NCBI RefSeq assembly: GCF_000377505.1
Contig: NZ_KB898185.1
Location: 434,001 to 498,000 of the forward strand
DNA from: Paenibacillus massiliensis 2301065 = DSM 16942
GTDB taxonomy: Bacteria; Bacillota; Bacilli; Paenibacillales; Paenibacillaceae
Length of the DNA stretch: 64,000 nt
Direction of reading: 5' to 3'
Positions 43,671 to 52,778 of the stretch are shown here, piece after piece. A program made the position numbers and the translations under genes. The first letter of the stretch is position 1. Each line of letters begins with the position of its first letter. The notes below the pieces were generated by a model that did no database searches, had not been told where the DNA came from, and was given only the letters and a program-made list of their open reading frames with translations.

Positions 43671-45029
43671 ATGGAACGTTATGATCTGATCGTACGTGGC
43701 GGCAGCGTGGTGCTGCCGGATGGGGTCACGAAAGTCGATGTCGGCGTCAAAGACGGAAAAATTGCAGCGATTGCCGCCAAGCTAGTGGGCGAAACGGAGC
43801 ACGAGTGGGACGCAACTGGATTCCATGTACTTCCTGGTATGATCGATGTGCACGTCCATTTCAGCGAACCAGGCCGTGAGCACTGGGAAGGCTTCACGAC
43901 TGGATCAGCCATGATGGCTGCCGGGGGCTGCACCACGTTCTTCGACATGCCTCTAAACGGTATTCCATCAACGGTACATCAGGAGGCGCTGCTCGACAAG
44001 GCACGTCTTGGAAATGAAAAGTCGCTCGTCGATTTCGGTCTATGGGGTGGACTCGTGCCGGGCAACGAAGACGATCTGCAGCCATTGGCGGAATCCGGTG
44101 TAATCGGGTTCAAAGCGTTCCTGTCCACGACCGGCAACAAGGAATTTGAAGCGGTCGACGATATGACACTGCTGACTGGCATGAAAAAGATTGCAGCACT
44201 CGGCAAGGTGCTGGCCCTGCATTCCGAGAGCGCAGCAATCACCAACTGGCTGAAAGCAGAAAAAGAAGCAGCGGGGCTCGTGAGCGCCGACGACTATCTA
44301 GAGACACGCCCGATCCTGGCCGAAGTTGAAGCCGTGGAACGCGCACTCTACTATTCAGAGATAACGGGTTGCGCGCTGCACTTTGTTCATATCAGCTCGG
44401 CAGCGGCTGTAGGTAAAATCGAGGCGGCTAAGGCTCGCGGCATGAATGTAACGGTTGAGACATGCCCGCATTATCTGCTCTTTAGCCACGACAGTCTACG
44501 CGAAAAAGGTAGCCTCGCCAAGTGCGCACCTCCCCTGCGAGAAGCAGACGAACAACAACGGCTGATTTCCCTGCTAGCAGAAGGAAAATTCGATATGCTA
44601 TCGTCAGACCATTCGCCGTGCCCATACGATATGAAGGACCCGAAGGACTATAATCTCTTCCAGGCATGGGGCGGCATTAGCGGCGGTCAGTTCACATTAT
44701 TGTCAGCGCTGGAACTGGCACAAGCACAAGACATTCCGCTGGAGCAAGTCGCCGCTTGGACAGCTTCGAATCCGGCGGAGCGCTTCGGTCTTGCAGAGCG
44801 CAAAGGTCGTATCGCCATCGGAATGGATGCGGATTTCGCCATCGTTGACCTGAACCAAGCGTTTACTGTAACGGAAGAGAACTATTATGCTAAGCATAAA
44901 CAGAGCCTGTATATCGGACATACATTCCCGAGTAGTGTAATCGGCACGATCGTTCGTGGTCATATCATCGTTCGCGACGGCGAAGTGGCGACTGCTACGG
45001 CGAAAGGTAGCTGGCAAAAGCCAGTCTAG
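43671..45029 (+). CDS. pucH: Allantoinase
   Basis: 452 aa from ATG 43671 (GAGGAG 8 bases upstream; the ATG at 43665 sits too close). Amidohydrolase superfamily: HVHFSEPGREHWEGF (metal HxH), VIGFKAFLS (the carbamylated-Lys position), ALHSES, THFVHISSA-type His, and the Asp of SSDHSPCP. Allantoinase hydrolyses allantoin to allantoate. It lies about 40 bases after pucI, so the two are cotranscribed and supply allantoate to PucF. Confidence 0.92.
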   Translation: MERYDLIVRGGSVVLPDGVTKVDVGVKDGKIAAIAAKLVGETEHEWDATGFHVLPGMIDVHVHFSEPGREHWEGFTTGSAMMAAGGCTTFFDMPLNGIPSTVHQEALLDKARLGNEKSLVDFGLWGGLVPGNEDDLQPLAESGVIGFKAFLSTTGNKEFEAVDDMTLLTGMKKIAALGKVLALHSESAAITNWLKAEKEAAGLVSADDYLETRPILAEVEAVERALYYSEITGCALHFVHISSAAAVGKIEAAKARGMNVTVETCPHYLLFSHDSLREKGSLAKCAPPLREADEQQRLISLLAEGKFDMLSSDHSPCPYDMKDPKDYNLFQAWGGISGGQFTLLSALELAQAQDIPLEQVAAWTASNPAERFGLAERKGRIAIGMDADFAIVDLNQAFTVTEENYYAKHKQSLYIGHTFPSSVIGTIVRGHIIVRDGEVATATAKGSWQKPV

Positions 45030-45086
45030 ACGAACATCAAGAGACCTGAATTTATCATTTCGCTCCTGAAAAATAGACAGCATAAA

Positions 45087-45152
45087 AACTCCCATCATAC
45101 GTAGCCATAGAAGTTTTTGCTTCTTCTACTTCTACTATGATGGGAGTACCCT
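45087..45152 (-). terminator. Terminator of the SLH protein gene
   Basis: ACTCCCATCATA (45088-45099 region) pairs with TATGATGGGAGT (about 45137-45148). Reading on the minus strand, TTTTTATG follows the stem, about 30 bases past the SLH gene stop. Confidence 0.75.
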
Positions 45153-45175
45153 TGGGCCTTCAGAACAGCCCAGCC

Positions 45176-46135
45176 TTAGTAACGTACGGTACCCGGGCTC
45201 GGTTGAGGTAGCTTGGTTCCTGCTACTGGCTTGATGGTTACTTTATACTTACTGTCCACCAGCGTGCTGGTTTGTGTATCGGTGATGACCTGGATATTCA
45301 TCTCCCCAGGCTTCGGACTCAGCAGCTTGTAGTAGACCACAGCCTCTGTATCATTTACATACTCGATATGATCAACTGCAATCCCATAGCCTGGGTTCGG
45401 TGCATCCTTACGTGTCAAAATGACCTTATTCTGGTGATCGTTTTGCTTCTCGATACTCAGCTCAACTCGCTCCTGAATGACTGGCTCTTCAGGCTCAGGC
45501 TGTGGCTGTGGCTCATTCTCTACAGGCTGGTTCATCCGGTCTACGAATTCTATCGCATTATAGACCATTTGAGCAGCTTCCATACGAGTGACTCGCTGCT
45601 GTGGCAGGAAGTTCTGGTTCTCATCCAGACTGGTAATCTTCGTCAGTAGCAGGAATTGAATTGCCTCCATACTGTTCGGGTTCATTTGCTTCTCGTCAGC
45701 AGCCTGGATGTACATTTTAATCGTTGGATACTGTCCAGTTGCATTGATCCCCTCATATAGGGCCTTGGCAAATTGCTCCTTGGTCAGCACTGTAGCAGGC
45801 TTCGCATCGGACAACGCAATACCATTCGCCTTGGCGATCTCATAAGCATCTGCATACCATGTCTTGTCATTCTTAGCAACGATAGCTTGGTCAGTCCCCT
45901 CTACCTGCAGCTTCAGAGCATTTACGATCATTTGTAGCCCCTGAGCCGCTGTCAACGAGCCCGAAGGGACAAATTGCTGTTCATTCACACCGGATACAAC
46001 TCCTTGCTGTTGGAGTGCTTGGACAATTTTTGCGTCTTGCGGGTTGCTAATATCGCTGAATGCCGCCGCCGCTGTGGCAGCTGTTAATGAGCAAGTAACC
46101 ACCAGGGCCATTATCGTTTTTTTTGTATGCTTCAT
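45176..46135 (-). CDS. S-layer homology domain surface protein
   Basis: 319 aa from ATG 46135 (GGAGG 8 bases upstream). A Sec signal peptide is clear: KHTKKTIMALVVTCSLTAAT then AAAAFS. Three SLH-like modules follow, starting at FSDISNPQDAKIVQALQQQG, WYADAYEIAKANGI and MEAIQFLLL...TRMEAAQMVYNAI. SLH domains bind pyruvylated secondary cell-wall polymer. After a Pro/Gln/Glu-rich linker (NEPQPQPEPEEP) comes a C-terminal beta domain. The protein is probably exported and wall-attached; function of the C-terminal domain unknown. Confidence 0.88.
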   Translation of the reverse strand: MKHTKKTIMALVVTCSLTAATAAAAFSDISNPQDAKIVQALQQQGVVSGVNEQQFVPSGSLTAAQGLQMIVNALKLQVEGTDQAIVAKNDKTWYADAYEIAKANGIALSDAKPATVLTKEQFAKALYEGINATGQYPTIKMYIQAADEKQMNPNSMEAIQFLLLTKITSLDENQNFLPQQRVTRMEAAQMVYNAIEFVDRMNQPVENEPQPQPEPEEPVIQERVELSIEKQNDHQNKVILTRKDAPNPGYGIAVDHIEYVNDTEAVVYYKLLSPKPGEMNIQVITDTQTSTLVDSKYKVTIKPVAGTKLPQPSPGTVRY

Positions 46136-46329
46136 ATTCATACCTCCAGATCTTCTCTTTATTATGGATAGATTTCTCAAAATGATGTTCTCTATTCTTA
46201 CAGACGACATGGAAGACGAATATGTTTCAGTTCATTCGCAAAAGCATCTGCTCCCTCCAACGGCTAGAGAAATAGCAGCCTAGCACCACCCACAACTGTA
46301 CTCGGTCAAAGTACCACTAATCCAAGCCA

Positions 46330-48072
46330 CTACATCCGCTCAGGTGCCTGAATACCTAGCAGCTTCAACGTACGGGACAGCAACATTGCAGTCACAATCG
46401 TCAATTCCCTTCTCCAGACACCACCACCATCTATTCGCTCCTGGTGGTAGAAGCGGTTGAAGGCCTGAGCCGTATCAAGCGCGAATCTCGCTAGCTGCGA
46501 GGGCTCCAGCCGTACAGCAGCCCGCTCAAGCGCGGCCTGATAGGTAGCTAATTGCTTCAGCAAGCTCCAGCCAGCCTCACCTAATGTCGGAGCTGATTCC
46601 TGTGCATCATTGTTACCCATGCTTGCATTTGCAAGGCCATCTCCACTCGAATCAGAAGCTCGTGCAGACTCTGCCGCTGCAGCTTCAAGCTTGCGAAGAA
46701 CACTTTGTGTACGAGCGTACGTGTATTGGAGATACGGACCCGTCTCCCCATCGAACTGAACCGCTTCCTCAAGCGAGAAATCAATCTCATTAGTCCGATG
46801 ATGCTTCAGATCACCGAATATAATAGCTCCTACTCCGACTGCTTCTGCGATAAGCTCGCGCTCGGGTAGCTGAGGGCTCTTTTCTTCAATCACCGCAAGC
46901 GCCCGCGCAGCCGCTTCATTCAGAACCTCCTCCAGCTTGAGCACCTTACCACGCCGAGTGGACATTTTCTTACCTTCCATCTTCATCAAGCCAAAAGGTA
47001 CATGCTCGCAAGCCTGTGCCCAATCATATCCCATTCGCTCCAGAACGGTGAATACTTGACGGAAATGCAGCTGCTGCTCGGCGCCAACCACATACAGCAG
47101 GCGATCAGCCTCCATGTTATCATGTCGGTATATAGCGGTCGCCAGGTCCCTTGTTGGATAGATGGTCGTTCCATCCTTCTTCAGAATCAGGCACGGTGGC
47201 AACTCCAGATCATCGAGCCGGACCACCAGCGCCCCGTCGCTTTCCTCCAGCAGACCTTTCTCCTTGAGGGCCTCGACTACAGCACCCATCTTGTCATTAT
47301 AGAAGCTCTCACCGAGCACATGGTCAAAGGTAATACCAAGGCGGTCATACATCCGATTGAATTCCTTCATACTAATGGTCACAAAATAGTGCCACAGCCG
47401 CTGTGCCTCCGGATCACCCTGCTCCAGACGTCGGAACCAGTCCCGGGCCTCGTCCTCTAGCTCAGGCTGATGCTCCACTTCCTCATGAAAGCGAACATAT
47501 AGCTGCAGGGAAGCACCGATCGGATCGGCTTCCAGCAGTTCATCAACACCCCACCGCTTATAAGCTACAATCTGCTTGCCGAACTGGGTGCCCCAATCCC
47601 CCAGATGATTGACACTAACGGTCTCATATCCGGCAGCTCGCAAAATGCGATATAGAGCTGCACCAATAACCGTCGATCTCAGGTGTCCGATCCCGAAGGG
47701 CTTGGCAATATTGGGCGAGGACAAGTCAATAACGACTCGTCGACCTTCACCCAGTTGAAGAGACCCATAGCTATCCTGGGACATCTGCTCCAGCAGCTTA
47801 GGAATATAGGCACTCCGCTCAAATGTCAGATTGAGATAAGCTCCTTCAGCCGAGGCGGATAATCCACCTTCATTCTCTTCCTCGTTCAGTCTTTCGGCCA
47901 GCTCTGCGGCGATCCGCTGAGGCGCAAGCCGCAGCCTCTTCGCGAATCGAAAACATGGCAAGGACACGTCGCCCCATTCCGGGCGAGGAGGCGTCTCCAG
48001 CAGGTGGATCAATTCCTCCTGCGACTCCTCTACGTACTTGGATAACAGTTGTGCAGCAGCTTGTATCAACAT
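46330..48072 (-). CDS. argS: Arginyl-tRNA synthetase
   Basis: 580 aa from ATG 48072 (GGGGGA 8 bases before). Class I motifs: SPNIAKPFGIGHLRST (the HIGH equivalent GHLRS) and GKKMSTRRGK (KMSKS equivalent). The C-terminal DALR anticodon-binding domain includes HQERIDGG. ArgRS charges tRNA(Arg). Paenibacilli often have more than one argS, and this copy is controlled by a T-box leader immediately upstream, so it is probably induced by arginine limitation. Confidence 0.94.
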   Translation of the reverse strand: MLIQAAAQLLSKYVEESQEELIHLLETPPRPEWGDVSLPCFRFAKRLRLAPQRIAAELAERLNEEENEGGLSASAEGAYLNLTFERSAYIPKLLEQMSQDSYGSLQLGEGRRVVIDLSSPNIAKPFGIGHLRSTVIGAALYRILRAAGYETVSVNHLGDWGTQFGKQIVAYKRWGVDELLEADPIGASLQLYVRFHEEVEHQPELEDEARDWFRRLEQGDPEAQRLWHYFVTISMKEFNRMYDRLGITFDHVLGESFYNDKMGAVVEALKEKGLLEESDGALVVRLDDLELPPCLILKKDGTTIYPTRDLATAIYRHDNMEADRLLYVVGAEQQLHFRQVFTVLERMGYDWAQACEHVPFGLMKMEGKKMSTRRGKVLKLEEVLNEAAARALAVIEEKSPQLPERELIAEAVGVGAIIFGDLKHHRTNEIDFSLEEAVQFDGETGPYLQYTYARTQSVLRKLEAAAAESARASDSSGDGLANASMGNNDAQESAPTLGEAGWSLLKQLATYQAALERAAVRLEPSQLARFALDTAQAFNRFYHQERIDGGGVWRRELTIVTAMLLSRTLKLLGIQAPERM

Positions 48073-48115
48073 GACAGGTTCCCCCTTTTTTATAAAAGCA
48101 AATTTATTGCCCCGC

Positions 48116-48426
48116 AACCAAAAAAGCCCCCGTCTCTATAAAAGAGACGAGAGCCTAAGTTCCCGCGGTACCACTCTTCGTGAAGAACGAATGCACAGAA
48201 TCGTTCCTTCCACTCAAACAACGCATAACGTGCGCCACCCGTTCAGACCTGCCTGTATGACGACAATCCATCCCAAATGCGGCATAGACGACGAGCATAC
48301 ACTGAATCTGACGTCTCCCGAGTGCGCTTCACCATGTTTCCCATACCGGCTCCCACCTTCCCGGCTCGCTACAATGGGGATTCACCTGGCTACTCTCCCG
48401 TTCCCAGACGTTGGATATTCATATAA
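48116..48426 (-). promoter_or_regulatory. T-box leader of argS
   Basis: On the minus strand the T-box core AGAGTGGTACCGCGG lies at 48163-48177. It is followed by a terminator, with CGTCTCT and AGAGACG arms and TTTTTT (48116-48154). Upstream are stem I elements such as GAGCCGGGAAGGTGGGAGCCGG. The antiterminator includes the T-box core. It senses uncharged tRNA(Arg). A CGC triplet in GAAGCGCAC is a candidate specifier codon, but the alignment is uncertain. Confidence 0.9.
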
Positions 48427-48434
48427 TGACTCAC

Positions 48435-48464
48435 ATTATAGAACAGTTCTGTTGCCAAAAGCAA
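48435..48464 (-). promoter_or_regulatory. Promoter of argS leader
   Basis: TATAAT at 48435-48440 on the minus strand with TTGCTT (48459-48464) 18 bases upstream. Confidence 0.6.
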
Positions 48465-48547
48465 CCTCTACATTACTATTGATGAGAGGCTGGTAGCTAT
48501 CGGCCATCCATACCACCAATGTCATAAGTTGACATGTAGTCGAAGAA

Positions 48548-48877
48548 TCAAGCAACGCTCATGATGCGGCAGGCTTCGGCACAACGGAGGCAAGCTTCAG
48601 CGCATGCCTGGCAATGCTCGTGATTATGCTTACCGCACTCCCTGGCACAGGCCTCACAAGCCTTGGCACACAGCTCGCAAATCTCTGCCGCGAATTCCGT
48701 TCCACGACCAAGAGACTGTGCGGCAAATGAACAAATATCGGCGCATTCTCTTGTCAGTCGCAGGCAGTCCCGCAGCAAGGCCAGATCGTATTCCTTCAGA
48801 CTCGATACATAGCAGAGATTGCATGCGTTCATGGCTTCCAGGCATGCCTCAATGCTTTTATGATAAGAATGATTCAT
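48548..48877 (-). CDS. Four-helix bundle copper-binding protein (Csp-like)
   Basis: 109 aa with about 18 Cys spread through four helices in CxxC and CxxxC spacings (EACLEAMNACNLC, ECADIC, EICELCAKACEACARECG, HCQACAEACLRCAEACR). The pattern is that of DUF326/Csp copper storage proteins, which bind many Cu(I) ions inside the bundle. There is no signal peptide, so it should be cytosolic (Csp3-like). The next gene is a metal chaperone GTPase, 190 bases away; their association is suggestive only. RBS AGGAGG. Confidence 0.88.
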   Translation of the reverse strand: MNHSYHKSIEACLEAMNACNLCYVSSLKEYDLALLRDCLRLTRECADICSFAAQSLGRGTEFAAEICELCAKACEACARECGKHNHEHCQACAEACLRCAEACRIMSVA

Positions 48878-49065
48878 TACACTACCTCCTGGTCGATAAA
48901 ATACTGTATACCTTTTTACCCATCAGGTACAAAGACTAATCACCCCTTCGGGCTTTCATGCCTGATCCTATGCAATTCATAACAGCATATCAATGTTCAC
49001 GCGATCCGGCATGTACGCTATCATGATTTCTCCATATGTCTCCTTACCCCGTGACCCGATTACCG

Positions 49066-50139
49066 TCACACCAGTCGCTTCAAGCTCTGCACTAGCTGCT
49101 CCTTATCAAAATGCTCACCAATGAATACAGCAACGTCTCTGATTTGTCCCTGCGGCTCGACCTTCATAAAATCAGACTCTCGGTAAGCGTACTGGAACAT
49201 GAACCGTCCACTCGTGTCACTAAAGGTCAGAATCCCCTTGGCTCTATAGATATCTCGCGGCAGATTGCGCAGCAGCTCCTCAAAATGTACGCTATTCACC
49301 GACTTATCAAAATAATGCGTATACACCATCACATGCTCATGCGATTGGTGGCTATGCCCGGATGAAAGCTGGGCATGCTCATTCCCATGCTCATTCCCAT
49401 GCTGATGTCCATGCTCATGATTATCGTCATGATTGTACTTAGGCTCAAGATCATGTGTATGCACATCATTATGCGAGTGATCCTCGTGCATATCCTCCTG
49501 ATGCAGTTCACCATTCGACTCCTCCGAAGAAGGCGTATGGAAGAGAATTGCTGGGGAGACTTCGCAATGCTGGGCCGGAACGATCAGAGCATGGGCATTC
49601 CACTGCCTTAGTAGCCTTTCCAGTTGTTCCTGCATCGAAGCGTCAATGCGGTCCGTCTTATTCAAGATTAGAAGGGATGCGCAGCGAATCTGCTCCTGCA
49701 TCAATCTGTAGGTTCTGCCTTTCTGCTGTTCGTACAGATCGTATAAATGGATAGCGTCCACTACAGTAATAAGCTGTTGTAGGGCCAGTGGCGTGTATAG
49801 CGAAACCTCAGCCACTGCATCTAGAATCTCCATCGGATTTGCTGCTCCGGTAGCCTCGATAATGATCAGCTCAGGGGACTCCGTACTGACCAGACTAGCC
49901 AACTGAGTCGTCAAATCATTGCGATAAGAGCAGCAGATACAGCCGCCCAGAATCTCTGCCATTGGGATGTCGCTTGCAATCGTTTGTCCATCCAGGTTCA
50001 CATCCCCAAGCTCATTCATTACGACTGCTGGACGCTTACCTTCACGCTGAGCCTCCGTCAGCATCCGGGCAAGCAGTGTTGTCTTGCCGCTACCCAGAAA
50101 TCCGGATAGGACGTATACAGGTATTGATTGTGTCATCAT
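49066..50139 (-). CDS. COG0523/CobW-family metal chaperone GTPase, His-rich
   Basis: 357 aa. P-loop GFLGSGKTT near residue 15, the metal motif GGCICC (CxCC) at about 66-71, GTPase NKTD, and the CobW C-terminal domain ending KGILTFSDTSGRFMFQYAYR. Between the domains is a long His-rich loop (about 215-270, over 20 His). COG0523 proteins insert or deliver Zn, Co or Fe under metal limitation; the His loop suggests Zn or Ni/Co binding. No Zur box was recognised upstream. Preceded by GGAGGAAC. Confidence 0.88.
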   Translation of the reverse strand: MMTQSIPVYVLSGFLGSGKTTLLARMLTEAQREGKRPAVVMNELGDVNLDGQTIASDIPMAEILGGCICCSYRNDLTTQLASLVSTESPELIIIEATGAANPMEILDAVAEVSLYTPLALQQLITVVDAIHLYDLYEQQKGRTYRLMQEQIRCASLLILNKTDRIDASMQEQLERLLRQWNAHALIVPAQHCEVSPAILFHTPSSEESNGELHQEDMHEDHSHNDVHTHDLEPKYNHDDNHEHGHQHGNEHGNEHAQLSSGHSHQSHEHVMVYTHYFDKSVNSVHFEELLRNLPRDIYRAKGILTFSDTSGRFMFQYAYRESDFMKVEPQGQIRDVAVFIGEHFDKEQLVQSLKRLV

Positions 50140-50194
50140 GTTCCTCCAACATATCTAATATGCAATTTGTATGTTTCTATTTATATTGAAGCAA

Positions 50195-50226
50195 AAAAAC
50201 AACCTGGATACGAGGGTCCAGGCTGC
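50195..50226 (-). terminator. Terminator-like hairpin upstream of the metal GTPase gene
   Basis: On the minus strand GCCTGGA pairs with TCCAGGT, followed by TGTTTTTTT. It lies 55 bases before the start of the GTPase gene, where a terminator would act as an attenuator or end a short transcript. Confidence 0.55.
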
Positions 50227-50361
50227 TACCTATGCAACCTATTCAACCATTAATGGTGTAAAGTATGTGACATCTGTTCCCATTTTAGCATGAGAGAATG
50301 TAAAATGAAACATAACATCTCAAGCTCAAACACTATCATACCTGAAAGGGAGATTATCCAA

Positions 50362-50904
50362 ATGGCTGACCTATCACCATCTCAACCCACAACACGCTCT
50401 GTCGATGAGCATCGCGCAGAAGCACCGCAGCAAGTAGCCTGCATGGTCATTACCGTATCAGACACGCGCACGGAAGAGACGGATACAGGCGGGCAGCTAA
50501 TGATGCAGCTGCTACGTGAGCATGGCTATGCGATTAGTAAGTATACCATCGTCAAGGACGAACCGGAGGTTATTCGCCAGTTGCTGGTAGACGCTGCAGC
50601 TGATCCTTCCATCGAGGCAGTTCTTCTCACGGGCGGAACCGGCATCGCTCCTCGTGACGGCACCTATGAAGCCGTAGCTTCCCTGCTTGAGAAGACACTA
50701 CCAGGCTTCGGCGAGATCTTCCGCATGATCAGCTATCAAGAGGACATCGGACCTGCAGCGATGCTTAGTCGAGCAATCGCTGGAAGCATCGGCACAACGG
50801 CCATCTTTTCCATGCCAGGCTCCAGAGGGGCCGTCAAGCTGGCGATGGAACGCCTCATTTTGCCTGAATTAAGGCATGTTATGCGCGAGCTGTACAAGAA
50901 ATAA
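50362..50904 (+). CDS. moaB: Molybdenum cofactor biosynthesis protein MoaB/MogA family
   Basis: 180 aa from ATG 50362, which has AAAGGGAGA about 9 bases upstream; the longer frame at 50290 lacks this. Core motifs: VITVSDTRTEETDTGG, VLLTGGTGIAPRDGT (nucleotide/molybdopterin loop) and FSMPGSRGAVKLAM. MoaB/MogA adenylylates molybdopterin. No other molybdenum genes are in the window. Confidence 0.9.
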   Translation: MADLSPSQPTTRSVDEHRAEAPQQVACMVITVSDTRTEETDTGGQLMMQLLREHGYAISKYTIVKDEPEVIRQLLVDAAADPSIEAVLLTGGTGIAPRDGTYEAVASLLEKTLPGFGEIFRMISYQEDIGPAAMLSRAIAGSIGTTAIFSMPGSRGAVKLAMERLILPELRHVMRELYKK

Positions 50905-51026
50905 AGGAACGCTGGCACTTGTAGCTTGTCTAAATCTGTTCGAATTTGCTACTTCCTGCGCTTTCCCGAGAAATAATTACTTGTTGATACACACAAGCAT
51001 ACATGAGGAACTAGCCATTGATGCAA

Positions 51027-51068
51027 ATAAGGGCCTGCCCCATTTCATGCGGAGCAGGCCCTTATCTT
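51027..51068 (+). terminator. Intrinsic terminator after moaB
   Basis: ATAAGGGCCTGC pairs with GCAGGCCCTTAT, then CTTGTG. It lies between the convergent moaB and pncB genes and can serve both. Confidence 0.75.
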
Positions 51069-51109
51069 GTGCTATCATACTCGATTCATGTTCAATGCCT
51101 ATCAATACC

Positions 51110-52567
51110 CTAATGCTCGTCGTTCTCTGTGGACATATAGCTGTCAATCATCTTCTGCTTCATCTCCCAGATCTTCTCACTCAGATTGACCCGGTAAATC
51201 TCAGGATTCAGCTTCCGCAAATACTGCGGCCAGAAAAGTTGTAGCTGCTCACGATGGTAATCACGAATTCCCTCCAGAGATGGCAGCTCATATACCTGCT
51301 CGCCTTCTACGAAGATCGGCTCCAACATAGGAATCGCCTCATAATGCTCTACATATTTCTTAAGGTAAGAATGCACAGGATTGAACAGCTTGAGTCGTTT
51401 GCCGTTACGAGGGCGCTCCTCATCCGGGAAAAAGATATAATCAGCGATCGCCTTCTTCTGCTTCGGATCGACGATCCGGTATACTTCCTTCTTGCCTGGG
51501 GTTGATACCTTCTCCGGGTTGCTGGAGATTTTGATCGTCGGCACCATCACACCTTCAACCTCTCGCTCTACCAGCTTATATACGCCTCCTAGAGACGGCT
51601 GGTCTGAAGCGGTAATGAGCTGAGTGCCCACACCCCAGGTATCAATGCGGGCTCCCTGAGCCTTCAGGTTAAAGATCGTATTCTCGTCCAGATCATTCGA
51701 AGCGACAATCTGCACATAATCCAGACCAGCAGCATCCAGCATCTCGCGTGCCTGAATGGACAAATATGCTAAGTCGCCGCTGTCCAGACGAATCGCATTC
51801 ATCCGCTTGCCCTGCGACTCCAGCCATTTGGCTGTCTGAATCGCATGCGGGATGCCGCTTTCCAGTGTATCGAACGTATCGACCAGCAGAGTCACCTGAT
51901 CTGGCAACACCTTGGCATAGATGTCGAATGCCTCCTGCTCGGACATAAAAGTCTGTACCCAGGAATGCGCGTGCGTACCTTTGGTCGGGATGCCGAACCG
52001 TTCACCCGCCAGCATGTTGGAGGTCGCGTCGAATCCAGCAATGTAGGCTGCGCGTGCTCCCCATACTGCCGCATCTGCCTCCTGCGCTCTGCGAGTACCG
52101 AACTCAAGCAGGATATCCCCTTTGGCCACTTGCTTAATGCGAGAAGCCTTGGTCGCGATGAGGGTCTGATAGTTCATGAAGTTAAGCAATGCGGTCTCCA
52201 CCAGCTGTGCCTCCATGATCGTCCCTTCTACCCGGACAAGCGGCTCATTGGGGAACACCAATGCCCCTTCCTTCATTGAGTACAGATCGCCGCGGAATGA
52301 GAAATGACGTAGCTCCTCCAGAAAGCGGGGATCATAGTTCTCCTCCTGCTTGGCCAAATACTGAATATCCTGCTCTTCAAATCGAAGGCTCGCAATATAA
52401 TTCACAATTCGTTCCAGACCTGCGAACACAGCATAGCCGTTACCGAAAGGAAGCTTCCGAAAGTAGGCCTCGAACACCGCCTTGCGTTGGTGCGTTCCAT
52501 TCGCCCAATGGGCATACATCATATTAATCTGGTATTTGTCCGTATGTAGCGCGAGACTACTTTGCAT
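51110..52567 (-). CDS. pncB: Nicotinate phosphoribosyltransferase
   Basis: 485 aa from ATG 52567 (AAAGGATGA 6-9 bases upstream); the frame upstream to 52654 runs through a 9-base tandem repeat and is unlikely to be coding. Type II PRTase features: LHTDKYQINMMYAHW, FGTRRAQEADAAVWGARAAY, GTHAHSWVQTF (the His is autophosphorylated in the family), VDTFDTLESGI and RLDSGDL. The enzyme makes nicotinate mononucleotide from nicotinate and PRPP. Downstream of pncA and a Nudix regulator: a complete nicotinamide salvage set. Confidence 0.93.
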   Translation of the reverse strand: MQSSLALHTDKYQINMMYAHWANGTHQRKAVFEAYFRKLPFGNGYAVFAGLERIVNYIASLRFEEQDIQYLAKQEENYDPRFLEELRHFSFRGDLYSMKEGALVFPNEPLVRVEGTIMEAQLVETALLNFMNYQTLIATKASRIKQVAKGDILLEFGTRRAQEADAAVWGARAAYIAGFDATSNMLAGERFGIPTKGTHAHSWVQTFMSEQEAFDIYAKVLPDQVTLLVDTFDTLESGIPHAIQTAKWLESQGKRMNAIRLDSGDLAYLSIQAREMLDAAGLDYVQIVASNDLDENTIFNLKAQGARIDTWGVGTQLITASDQPSLGGVYKLVEREVEGVMVPTIKISSNPEKVSTPGKKEVYRIVDPKQKKAIADYIFFPDEERPRNGKRLKLFNPVHSYLKKYVEHYEAIPMLEPIFVEGEQVYELPSLEGIRDYHREQLQLFWPQYLRKLNPEIYRVNLSEKIWEMKQKMIDSYMSTENDEH

Positions 52568-52610
52568 CGTAATCATCCTTTCTGCCATGCCGCTTCGGCA
52601 TCCGTTCACC

Positions 52611-52631
52611 ATGAACCATGAACCATGAACC
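52611..52631. repeat. Three tandem ATGAACC-type units
   Basis: The 9-base unit ATGAACC(AT/TG) repeats three times between pncA and pncB. It gives a small slippage-prone tract in the gap 52568-52778, which otherwise contains no gene or clear terminator that I can see. Confidence 0.6.
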
Positions 52632-52778
52632 TGAGTCTGTAGGAGTGGAGCCACATTGCGGTTCCACTCGTTTATTGCTGTATGTCGATAGCCACTTAGA
52701 GCCTTGTGATGTAACCGTCCCAGTAAGCCTTTATACTACGTATAATGGTACGTCGTATAACCAGCTACACCGTGAAGA

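Noticed and set aside
49375..49611. Met/Ile-rich plus-strand frame resembling a membrane peptide
   Set aside because: It is the antisense reading of the His-rich loop of the COG0523 GTPase.
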